Assembly: GCA_045612565.1 (NCBI GenBank)
Contig: JAZKZG010000099.1
Coordinates: 1 to 9,454, forward strand
Reading direction: 5' to 3'
Length of the DNA: 9,454 nucleotides
DNA from: RGIG9041 sp045612565
GTDB taxonomy: Bacteria; Bacillota; Clostridia; Oscillospirales; QAKW01
Shown here: positions 1 to 6,918 of the stretch, piece by piece
Position numbering within the stretch: position 1 is the first letter of the stretch
Layout: each line of letters begins with the position of its first letter
Translations under genes and position numbers: made by a program
The notes under the pieces: model-generated
Databases searched by the model: none
What the model saw: the letters and a program-made list of their open reading frames with translations, nothing else
Told to the model about the DNA's origin: nothing

Positions 1-5
1 GGTGA
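1..5 (+). promoter_or_regulatory. Ribosome binding site deciding the TTG start at 12
   Basis: GGTGA lies 6 bases before the TTG at 12, and its last three bases are also an in-frame TGA stop. Together these leave TTG as the only start that keeps the first membrane helix. The site is cut by the window edge, so its full strength cannot be judged. Confidence 0.5.
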
Positions 6-11
6 CGAAAT

Positions 12-2528
12 TTGAAAAAAATTAATTTAAATATAATTGATAATTGGAAAGACAAACTGTTTAGTGTTTTATATTATATCGGTGTATTTGTTTATCTTGA
101 ACTTATGCTCCATATTGTAGTGTTTAAATCAGTGGGTATCAGAATTTTTTATCCTATATTTTTTGCAATTATTTCAGGTTGTCTGATTTATACACTGTTT
201 TCGCTATTACCAGAAAAAGTTAATAAATTTCTAGGTATGGCGGCGGTTTTTGGAATAGTTATTTATTTTGAGGTACAACTTGTCTACCACTGCATTTTTG
301 GAAGTTTTATGCCTGTATCGCAAATGACGCTTGGCGCAGATGCGGTTACGAATTTCTTTGCGCAGGTAATTCACGCCATTATTACAAACATTTTTATTGT
401 TGCACTTGTTTTTGTACCCGCTCCGATAACAATTATTTTGTTTTTGAAAAACAAAATAAAAACAAAGCGCATCACACTTTTGCAAACAGGTAGTTGTCTT
501 GTGATTTGTGCTTTGATTTCACTAATCACTGTAGCGTCACTTCATCTTTTTAAAAAATCAGAATCGTCGGTTTACAACATATTTTTCAACCCCGACACAT
601 CAACCGAAGCAAGTGTAAAAAACGTTGGTCTTGCCGCAACACTTTTGCAAGAGACACGCGGTCTTTTTAATGCCGATGAAAAAATTTATGAATTTAAAGA
701 AACAACGCTTGATAAAATTGATAACTCCGACAAGGAGTTGAACGCAACCGACATTAACTTTTCAAAACTCAATGAAAAAGCTGATGACAAAACTATTAAT
801 CTTGTAAACAATCATCTTATGAGTGTTTCGCCGAGTTCAAAAAACGAGTTCACCGGCATTGCAAAAGATTATAACCTTATCACCATTTGTGCAGAATCTT
901 TTTCGCCTATATTTGTATCAGAACAGCTCACCCCCACTCTTTATAAGCTGAGCAATAATGGCATTGTATTTAAAAACTTTTACAACTGTTTTCCAAACAC
1001 AACAACAAATGGCGAATATTCGTTCGTTATGGGACTTATGCCAAATATGTCAAGAACAAAAGTGGCATCAAGTTTTGATGATTCAATCGGCAACTACCTT
1101 CCCTATTCACTCGGCAACGTCTATAAAGATTTAGGTCTCGGTGCATACGGTTATCACAATTATTATGGAACATTTTATGACAGAGTTATAACACACGCTA
1201 ATCTCGGCTACGATTTCAAGGCAGTCGACGCAGGGCTTGATATACAGGTTAACTGGCCGTCATCAGACCTTGATATGATAAAGGCGTCTATGAACGACTA
1301 TATCAACAGTGACAAGCCGTTCCACGCATACTATATGACATTTTCGGGTCACTACCAATATAATTGGGATAACGCAATGAGTGCCAAAAACAAAGCAGCG
1401 GTTGCAAACCTCCCCTACTCTGAAGAAGTAAAGGCATACATTGCCTGTAACCTTGAACTCGAATATGCTTTAACTGAACTCATGGCAGGACTTGAAAAAG
1501 CGGGAAAAGCCGATAAAACCGTGATTGTTTTAACAGGTGACCACTATCCTTACGGGCTTACCGAAGAACAATTTAACGAACTCGCAGGAAAAGAAGTTGA
1601 CACAGAGTTCGAAAAGTACCGAAACTCTTTCATTTGCTATGTTCCGGGTATTACCACAACTGTTGTTGACGAATACTGCTCAACACAAGACATTTTGCCG
1701 ACAGTTTTAAATATTATGGGACTTGAATATGATTCGCGTCTTTTGGCGGGTAGAGATGTTTTATCGGATGCTCCGCATATAGCTGTTCTAGCAGATCAAA
1801 GTTTTATTACAAAAGACTTCAGATATAACGCATCCACAGGTATTGCAACAAAAAATGACGGTACAGAGGCTGATCCGCAGATTGTGAGTGATTATTGCAA
1901 TTATGTTGCAAACATGTTCACTTTATCAAGTGCGATACTCGACACAAACTATTACTCACACGTTTTTGATAAAGAATCGACATATGAGTCTCCCGAATAC
2001 GTTCGCTATGACGATATCACCAACCCATTCTTTGAGTCGGCTGTTACTTTTATGGTAAACAACGGTTATATGACCCCCGAAAGTAATACGATGTTCGGTG
2101 TATCGAAAAAAGTGCTCAAATCCGACTTTATAAATATCATATATCAGATGGCAGGTTCACCGAAAGTTGATGCAAACGAAGGAAAGCAGTCTGCGTTTAA
2201 ATGGGCAACCGAAAATGGTATAATTAGCGAGAATACCACGCTCTCAGGTGAAATCACCTATATGGAAGCGGCTTCGATGATTTATAAATATGTCAATATG
2301 ACAGTCGGTATACCAAAAGACAATGAATTGGGTGAAATAAACAAACTTTCAGTGCAATATCCAAATATGACACGTGACGAAATCATCATTATGAAATGGT
2401 GTATAGCAAAGAATATTATTTCGGGTGAAAAGAATACCACGCCGTATAGCATCTATAACAAAACAATAAATCGCGGTCAGGCAGCAGTTTATTTGCAAAG
2501 GATGTATTTTTTAAGTATTAACAACTAA
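12..2528 (+). CDS. LTA synthase family membrane sulfatase-fold enzyme with C-terminal SLH repeats
   Basis: Encodes 838 residues. Five hydrophobic segments lie at about 16-38, 43-67, 73-97, 120-147 and 155-180. They are followed by an extracellular alkaline-phosphatase/sulfatase-fold domain at about 287-590. By alignment to lipoteichoic acid synthase, the metal ligands are E295 (in ICAESF), the nucleophile T331 (in TTTNGE), D510 and H511 (in TGDHYPYG). R391 (in FYDR) and H447 (in SGHYQY) match substrate-site residues. Family members transfer glycerolphosphate from phosphatidylglycerol or related head groups; the true substrate is unknown here. Residues about 665-832 hold three weak S-layer-homology repeats, with ITRAE-like positions reading LKSDF, ITYME and INRGQ. 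This tail is not part of ordinary LtaS. The start is TTG: an in-frame TGA at 3-5 lies just upstream, GGTGA at 1-5 is a fair ribosome binding site, and the next Met (32) would cut the first helix. A terminator follows directly, so this gene ends its transcript. The family call is firm; the exact reaction is not. Confidence 0.9.
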   Translation: MKKINLNIIDNWKDKLFSVLYYIGVFVYLELMLHIVVFKSVGIRIFYPIFFAIISGCLIYTLFSLLPEKVNKFLGMAAVFGIVIYFEVQLVYHCIFGSFMPVSQMTLGADAVTNFFAQVIHAIITNIFIVALVFVPAPITIILFLKNKIKTKRITLLQTGSCLVICALISLITVASLHLFKKSESSVYNIFFNPDTSTEASVKNVGLAATLLQETRGLFNADEKIYEFKETTLDKIDNSDKELNATDINFSKLNEKADDKTINLVNNHLMSVSPSSKNEFTGIAKDYNLITICAESFSPIFVSEQLTPTLYKLSNNGIVFKNFYNCFPNTTTNGEYSFVMGLMPNMSRTKVASSFDDSIGNYLPYSLGNVYKDLGLGAYGYHNYYGTFYDRVITHANLGYDFKAVDAGLDIQVNWPSSDLDMIKASMNDYINSDKPFHAYYMTFSGHYQYNWDNAMSAKNKAAVANLPYSEEVKAYIACNLELEYALTELMAGLEKAGKADKTVIVLTGDHYPYGLTEEQFNELAGKEVDTEFEKYRNSFICYVPGITTTVVDEYCSTQDILPTVLNIMGLEYDSRLLAGRDVLSDAPHIAVLADQSFITKDFRYNASTGIATKNDGTEADPQIVSDYCNYVANMFTLSSAILDTNYYSHVFDKESTYESPEYVRYDDITNPFFESAVTFMVNNGYMTPESNTMFGVSKKVLKSDFINIIYQMAGSPKVDANEGKQSAFKWATENGIISENTTLSGEITYMEAASMIYKYVNMTVGIPKDNELGEINKLSVQYPNMTRDEIIIMKWCIAKNIISGEKNTTPYSIYNKTINRGQAAVYLQRMYFLSINN

Positions 2529-2531
2529 ATT

Positions 2532-2561
2532 AAAAGTCCTATTCACGCGAATAGGACTTTT
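2532..2561 (+). terminator. Intrinsic terminator after the SLH-tailed LTA-synthase-like gene
   Basis: A perfect 13-bp stem (2532-2544 paired with 2549-2561) closes a 4-base loop ACGC. It starts with AAAA and ends in TTTT. It begins 3 bases after the stop codon at 2526-2528. The A and T ends make it nearly symmetrical. It ends only 13 bases before the next start codon, which is unusual for an independent downstream operon. Confidence 0.85.
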
Positions 2562-2574
2562 ATATAACAAAACT

Positions 2575-3456
2575 ATGAAAACAATAACACCAAACTACTA
2601 TAATAAATTTAAATGCATTGCAAACAAATGTACACACAATTGTTGCACAGGCTGGGATATCGAAATAGATCCAAAAACTGCCGAACTTTACAAAAAATTG
2701 GATTTAAAAATCAAACAGAACATTTGCACTGATGACGGATGTACATACTTTAAGGCAAGAGATGATGGAAGATGTCCGTTTTTTAACAATAACGGTCTTT
2801 GTGATATCATTCTAAAATATGGAGAAAATGCACTTTGTCAGATTTGTGCCGACCACCCACGGTTTAAAAATTTCTATATAAATCATACTGAAATGGGAAT
2901 TGGTATGTGTTGTGAAGAGGCGGCGCGTATTATTCTTAGTGAGAACAATAAGTTTTTTATACCTGTTGCCACTACGCAAGACCTTAGTGAAAAAAGTTTT
3001 TTCAAACTAAGACAAACTGTTTTTGATATTTTACAAGACAGAGAATTTTCGTTTGATGAACGTATTGAAAACCTCACTGATTTTTTTGATATAAGAATTC
3101 CACTCAATACCGTAGATGAATGGAAAGAATTTTTTGAAAATCTTGAAATTCTAGACGCTAAATGGTTAAACGAAATCGACAAAATGACACAAGGAACTGT
3201 TGACAGCAAGTGGGATAATGTATTTGAACAGTTAGGATGTTATTTTATATTCAGGCATTTAGCCGATGCAATCGATGATGGATTATACATACAAAGAATT
3301 GGATTTTGCATTGTGGCATGTATTGCCGTAAGAATGATTTGCGCAGGTTACAAAAACCTTGATTTTGAAAAAATCACTGATATATGCCGAGCATTTTCGA
3401 GCGAAATTGAATATTCAGATCATAATCCGCAAACAATTTTTGATATAATCAAATAA
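2575..3456 (+). CDS. fliB: FliB-like flagellin lysine-N-methylase family protein
   Basis: A 293-residue soluble protein with the cysteine pattern of the FliB family. In order: C14, C19, C23-C24 (in THNCCTGWD), C51, C56, C67, C76, C88, C91 (in CQICADHPR) and C112-C113. In this family the N-terminal cysteines are thought to hold an iron-sulfur cluster, and the known member methylates surface lysines of flagellin using S-adenosylmethionine. The opening PNYYNKFKCI is typical, which supports the ATG at 2575 although no ribosome binding site precedes it. At 293 residues it is shorter than the roughly 400 of Salmonella FliB. The later half (a WDNVFEQLGCYFIFRH stretch and a C-terminal EIEYSDHN) still looks intact, so I read it as a compact form and not a broken gene. 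No flagellin or flagellar gene is visible here, so the substrate may be something else. It heads a run with the polymerase gene, 18 bases downstream of its stop. Confidence 0.8.
   Translation: MKTITPNYYNKFKCIANKCTHNCCTGWDIEIDPKTAELYKKLDLKIKQNICTDDGCTYFKARDDGRCPFFNNNGLCDIILKYGENALCQICADHPRFKNFYINHTEMGIGMCCEEAARIILSENNKFFIPVATTQDLSEKSFFKLRQTVFDILQDREFSFDERIENLTDFFDIRIPLNTVDEWKEFFENLEILDAKWLNEIDKMTQGTVDSKWDNVFEQLGCYFIFRHLADAIDDGLYIQRIGFCIVACIAVRMICAGYKNLDFEKITDICRAFSSEIEYSDHNPQTIFDIIK
3441..3449 (+). promoter_or_regulatory. Possible extended -10 promoter for the polymerase gene
   Basis: TGATATAAT is a perfect extended -10 element (TGn followed by TATAAT at 3444-3449). It lies 25 bases before the polymerase ATG at 3475. 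A start near 3456 would leave a short leader containing the ribosome binding site. No good TTGACA-like -35 is present at 16-18 bases; extended -10 promoters can work without one. The bases are also the last codons of the upstream gene, so chance in AT-rich DNA is a real alternative. Confidence 0.35.
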
Positions 3457-3460
3457 ATTG

Positions 3461-3466
3461 AAAGGG
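3461..3466 (+). promoter_or_regulatory. Ribosome binding site placing the polymerase start at 3475
   Basis: AAAGGG sits 8 bases before the ATG at 3475. The longer open frame would begin at a GTG at 3466 that overlaps this site and has nothing behind it, so the ATG is the better start. Confidence 0.7.
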
Positions 3467-3474
3467 TGTGTAAA

Positions 3475-4746
3475 ATGAAAAACAGAATTTATTTGTGTAT
3501 TGACCTCAAATCATTTTATGCATCCGTTGAATGTGTTGAGCGCGATCTCGACCCAATGACAACAAACCTTGTTGTCGCCGACCCATCGCGCACCGAAAAG
3601 ACCATCTGTCTTGCAGTATCACCGTCGATGAAAGCACTCGGTGTAAAAAACAGGTGCAGAGTTTTTGAAATACCTAAAAACATCGAATATATTATGGCAG
3701 AACCGCGTATGCAAAAATATATCGACTATGCCGCTGAAATATACGGTGTTTATCTCAAATATCTTTCAAAAGACGATATTTATGTATACTCGATTGACGA
3801 AGTGTTTTTGGATATCACAGGCTATTTGAAAAAATATAATATGTGTGCAAAACAAATGGCGCTTATGCTTATGAATGATGTAAAAGAATCTGTAGGCATA
3901 CCCTCGGCGTGCGGTATCGGAACAAATTTATTTCTTACAAAAGTTGCACTTGACATAACTGCAAAGCACTCACCCGATTTCATTGGATATCTCGATCGGA
4001 ATCTTTACAAAAAAACGCTTTGGGACCACAAGCCTATTACTGATTTCTGGCGTATCGGCACAGGGACTGCAAAACGCCTTGAACGCTATGGAATTGACAC
4101 AATGCGGGATATTGCAAAATGTGACGAAGATCTTTTATATTCGATTTTTGGTGTGGACGCAGAACTGCTTATCGACCACGCAAACGGCATTGAACCCGTT
4201 ACAATTGCCGATATAAAGGCATACCGTCCCAAAACAAACTGTCTTGCGAGCGGACAAGTTCTTATGCGTGACTACAAATTTAACGAGGCACGGCTGATTG
4301 TTTGCGAAATGACAGATGCGCTTTGTCTTGATCTTGTAGAAAAAGGACTAGTTACGCAATCTGTAACAATTCACATAGGATATTCAAACACAGTAAATAT
4401 TCCATCCGCCCACGCAACAACCCAGATTGAAAAAGAAACAAGTTCTGACAGCGTTATTATACCGAATGTATGCGCTCTGTTCGACAAAGTTGTTAATCCT
4501 AATATACCAATACGACGAATTAACATAACTTTTAACAAAGTTACACCAAAAGGCGATGCAGAACAACTCAGTTTTTTTGATGATGAAGATATAAACCTCG
4601 GAAAACATCAGACAGTACAAAAAACTGTTATTGATATTAAAAAGAAATTCGGCAAAAATTCAATCTTAAAAGGAATGAATCTTAAAGAAGGCGCCACTGC
4701 AAAAGAGCGAAACATGCAAATCGGAGGTCACAAGAGTGGCAGTTAA
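3475..4746 (+). CDS. Y-family translesion DNA polymerase (DinB/UmuC type)
   Basis: Encodes 423 residues from the ATG at 3475. Y-family polymerases copy past damaged bases with low fidelity. Visible signs are the palm motif with D10 in IDLKSFYASVE, the catalytic pair D108-E109 in SIDEVFLDIT, and the CGIGTNLFLTKVA stretch (147-158) of the family. Y15 sits at the steric-gate position. A helix-hairpin-helix-like thumb lies near 189-215, and a little-finger domain covers about 250-355. QLSFF at 364-368 is a good sliding-clamp binding motif. The C-terminus KFGKNSILKG...ERNMQIGGHKSG resembles clostridial polymerases that pair with YolD-like proteins, as do Bacillus UvrX and YqjW. I leave the symbol blank because DinB and UmuC subgroups cannot be separated by eye. 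Its last 11 bases overlap the YolD-like gene. No LexA/SOS box is visible upstream. No key residue is missing and the gene looks active. Confidence 0.93.
   Translation: MKNRIYLCIDLKSFYASVECVERDLDPMTTNLVVADPSRTEKTICLAVSPSMKALGVKNRCRVFEIPKNIEYIMAEPRMQKYIDYAAEIYGVYLKYLSKDDIYVYSIDEVFLDITGYLKKYNMCAKQMALMLMNDVKESVGIPSACGIGTNLFLTKVALDITAKHSPDFIGYLDRNLYKKTLWDHKPITDFWRIGTGTAKRLERYGIDTMRDIAKCDEDLLYSIFGVDAELLIDHANGIEPVTIADIKAYRPKTNCLASGQVLMRDYKFNEARLIVCEMTDALCLDLVEKGLVTQSVTIHIGYSNTVNIPSAHATTQIEKETSSDSVIIPNVCALFDKVVNPNIPIRRINITFNKVTPKGDAEQLSFFDDEDINLGKHQTVQKTVIDIKKKFGKNSILKGMNLKEGATAKERNMQIGGHKSGS
4723..4728 (+). promoter_or_regulatory. Ribosome binding site inside the polymerase gene for the YolD-like protein
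   Basis: GGAGGT lies 7 bases before the GTG at 4736, within the last codons of the polymerase. This is a near-ideal site and supports the GTG start and the 11-base overlap. Confidence 0.8.
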
Positions 4747-5068
4747 ACCAAAAACAAAAATGACAATTGAAGAACGGGCAAAACAGTTTATGCCTTTCTC
4801 AGCACTTAAAGGACTTGATGAAGCTCTTGCTAAAAAAGAACAGCAATTTACACAAAGACACGAACTATGTGACGATGAATCCGAAATAATAAACGGTATA
4901 TTATCAAAACTCAAAATATGTGACAAGGTTTGTATAACATATTACGATACAGGCAAAAACAAATCTGTATCGGGTGAAATTGAAGTATTGAATAAACAAA
5001 TGCGATTTCTTGAAATTAACAAAACCCAAATTCTATTTGAAAATCTCTTGAGTATTGAGGAAATTTAA
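4736..5068 (+). CDS. YolD-like protein, partner of the Y-family polymerase
   Basis: A 110-residue soluble protein. Residues 14-26 (RAKQFMPFSALKG) match the conserved signature of YolD-like proteins. An alpha-helical, charged stretch follows (27-60), then a beta-rich C-terminal part (about 60-106) that looks like a small barrel. YolD-like proteins are typically encoded beside Y-family polymerases in Bacillota and are thought to play a UmuD-like accessory role; the molecular function is not well established. Here the GTG start overlaps the end of the polymerase gene by 11 bases, which suggests coupled translation and a fixed ratio of the two. The next gene begins one base after its stop. The family call rests on the motif plus the gene order. 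Confidence 0.82.
   Translation: MAVKPKTKMTIEERAKQFMPFSALKGLDEALAKKEQQFTQRHELCDDESEIINGILSKLKICDKVCITYYDTGKNKSVSGEIEVLNKQMRFLEINKTQILFENLLSIEEI
5057..5062 (+). promoter_or_regulatory. Ribosome binding site placing the second LTA-type gene at 5070
   Basis: GAGGAA lies 7 bases before the ATG at 5070 and within the last codons of the YolD-like gene. A longer frame opens at a TTG at 5055, but that codon overlaps the site and has no site of its own. Confidence 0.75.
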
Positions 5069-5069
5069 A

Positions 5070-6887
5070 ATGTTAGAATTTTTCAAAAAAAGTATTTTTA
5101 AATATCTGCTGACAGCATTATTGCTGATTGTTTCCGCTTTATCAGTATCGATGATGATGCTTATTCTTTCAGTTGTACCGAGGGATTCTTCACTATCATC
5201 AATTTTGATTTCTGACGCAACAGTTTTTATACTCAACTCACTTCCAATTCTGCTCGTTATGGCAATATTATATTTTGCAACAGGCAGAGCGTGGATAGCA
5301 TTTTTATCAACATCGCTTTTGGCATTTATTATTGCAGAAGTGAACTTTTATAAAATATCATTTCGCGATGATCCGTTTGTTTTTTCGGATATATTTTTGA
5401 TTGGCGAAGCAAAAGAAATGACAAGCGAATATAAACTATTCTGGGACGTACCGTCACTTATTGTGCTTGGCATTATTGCCGTTTTAACCGTAATTCTTTT
5501 CTTTTTTGCAAGGGCAAAAATAAAGGGGATTATTTTGAGAGTGGCAGGTGCTGTTATTATATCGGTTATCCTTATAATCGTTTGCAACAATTTTTATATT
5601 AGCAACAATAAAGTTTACAACTCGATATGGCACGAAGAGTTTGGAAACAAATGGAAAGACGCAAATCAATATATGTCACGCGGAGTGGTATATTCATTTA
5701 TAAGAAGCATAAAATCCACCTCGGTTACACAGCCCGATGATTATGACGAGGACATCGCAAAAGTCGTTTTGAACAAATACGAAGATAGCGATATACCCGA
5801 CGATAAAAAGGTGCATACGATAAGTATAATGCTTGAAGCGTATAATGATTTCAGCGAATTTGAAGGCATTGAGTTCGAAACTGACCCCTACAAAAACTTT
5901 CACGACTTACAAAAAGATTCATACAGCGGAAAACTCTATACAAACATCTTTTCGGCAGGTACAATTGACACGGAAAGAGCTTTTTTGACAGGATATTCCG
6001 ACACAAATCTCAAAAAGAAAACAACACCGTCTCACGTACAGTATTTTAAAAATCAAGGATATTTTACACAGGCAATGCACCCCGGATATGCCTGGTTTTA
6101 TGACAGAAAAAATGTCAACTCGTACATCGGTTTTGACAGTCTTAAATTTTACGAAGACAGTTACAGCGATGTTGATGAAGAAACTCTTAAAAACGGATTA
6201 TACTACGGAATGTTATCGGATGCCGACTTTTTTGACAGCATTATAAGTGAATTTGAAAAAGCGGTAGACAAAGGTGAAAAATACTTTAATTTCAGCGTCA
6301 CATACCAAAATCACGGTCCGTATGACAAGGTTAACTATTCGCCCATCACCTATGTTAAGAAAAAAGACAACTATACCGACGAAGGATATGCAATACTCAG
6401 CAATTATCTTTCGGGAATTAACAAAACCGACCTTGCATTAAAAGAACTCCGTGATTACGTTGACAAAAGTTCAGAGCCGATTGTTTTAATTTTGTTCGGT
6501 GACCACAATCCATGGCTTGGTGACAACAACAGTGTCTATGATATGCTAGGAATAAATCTTGACCTCGATACTGTTGAAGGCGGAAAAAATTATTATCAGA
6601 CACCATATGTCATCTATGCAAACAAAGCCGCAAAGTCCGCTCTCGGTAAAAAGATTAAAGGCAAAGGTGACACAATCTCGCCTATGTTTTTGATGCAGGA
6701 ATATTTCGATATTGCGGGTCTTGAAGGGTCACAGTATATAAAACATCTCAAAGATCTTCACGACACGTATAATGTGATAAATAAAGTATATGTAAGCAAA
6801 GGCGGAGAATTCAGCCTTATGAGCAAAGAAATAAACAGTGAAGAATTGAAGTATCACAAGTTTGTTGAATATTATTTAAAGAAATAG
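5070..6887 (+). CDS. LTA synthase family membrane phosphoglycerol-transferase-like protein
   Basis: Encodes 605 residues from the ATG at 5070. Five hydrophobic helices lie at about 11-35, 51-70, 72-95, 127-147 and 154-173. The loop with FRDDPFVFSDIFLIGEA (98-114) is typical of one clostridial branch of the family. The extracellular sulfatase-fold domain covers about 248-570. It carries the metal and active-site set E256 (in IMLEAYND), nucleophile T298 (in AGTIDTERAFLTG), D478 and H479 (in LFGDHNPW), with R346 (in FYDR) and H415 (in QNHGPY) at the substrate site. Such enzymes move glycerolphosphate or related groups onto wall or membrane polymers; the substrate here is not known. Unlike the protein at 12-2528 it has no SLH tail. 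It is the last gene of the run starting at the methylase and begins one base after the YolD-like stop. A terminator follows 1 base after its TAG. Confidence 0.9.
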   Translation: MLEFFKKSIFKYLLTALLLIVSALSVSMMMLILSVVPRDSSLSSILISDATVFILNSLPILLVMAILYFATGRAWIAFLSTSLLAFIIAEVNFYKISFRDDPFVFSDIFLIGEAKEMTSEYKLFWDVPSLIVLGIIAVLTVILFFFARAKIKGIILRVAGAVIISVILIIVCNNFYISNNKVYNSIWHEEFGNKWKDANQYMSRGVVYSFIRSIKSTSVTQPDDYDEDIAKVVLNKYEDSDIPDDKKVHTISIMLEAYNDFSEFEGIEFETDPYKNFHDLQKDSYSGKLYTNIFSAGTIDTERAFLTGYSDTNLKKKTTPSHVQYFKNQGYFTQAMHPGYAWFYDRKNVNSYIGFDSLKFYEDSYSDVDEETLKNGLYYGMLSDADFFDSIISEFEKAVDKGEKYFNFSVTYQNHGPYDKVNYSPITYVKKKDNYTDEGYAILSNYLSGINKTDLALKELRDYVDKSSEPIVLILFGDHNPWLGDNNSVYDMLGINLDLDTVEGGKNYYQTPYVIYANKAAKSALGKKIKGKGDTISPMFLMQEYFDIAGLEGSQYIKHLKDLHDTYNVINKVYVSKGGEFSLMSKEINSEELKYHKFVEYYLKK

Positions 6888-6888
6888 G

Positions 6889-6918
6889 AAAAGCACTTAC
6901 TTTTGTAAGTGCTTTTTT
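6889..6918 (+). terminator. Terminator between convergent gene sets, probably bidirectional
   Basis: A perfect 12-bp stem (6889-6900 with 6905-6916) closes a TTTT loop, followed by a run of six Ts at 6913-6918 on the plus strand. Read from the minus strand the same stem ends in four Ts, so it can also stop the M20 peptidase transcript. The minus-strand stop codon (6918-6920) touches the T run. Confidence 0.85.

Noticed and set aside
231..485. 84-residue minus-strand open frame opposite the first gene
   Set aside because: It is antisense to membrane-helix codons of a clear gene, and its translation has no recognisable domain.
2532..2574. Hairpin as a riboswitch or protein-binding operator
   Set aside because: A single perfect stem with a 4-base loop directly after a stop codon and ending in Ts is fully explained as an intrinsic terminator.
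2883..3209. 108-residue minus-strand open frame inside the methylase gene
   Set aside because: It lies wholly opposite a well-supported gene, has a low-complexity serine-rich translation, and shows no recognisable motif.
2575..3456. Frameshift or truncation of the methylase gene
   Set aside because: The protein is short for the FliB family, but the C-terminal part keeps family-like motifs and is followed at once by the next gene, so a compact form is more likely than a broken one.
3466..3474. GTG at 3466 as the polymerase start
   Set aside because: It overlaps the AAAGGG ribosome binding site that correctly serves the ATG at 3475, and the extra residues MCK are not expected before the family's N-terminus.
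3400..3475. LexA/SOS box upstream of the polymerase
   Set aside because: I looked for GAAC-N4-GTTC-type palindromes in this stretch and found none, so damage control by LexA is not supported by the visible sequence.
5055..5069. TTG at 5055 as the start of the second LTA-type gene
   Set aside because: It overlaps the GAGGAA site that fits the ATG at 5070, and it has no site of its own.
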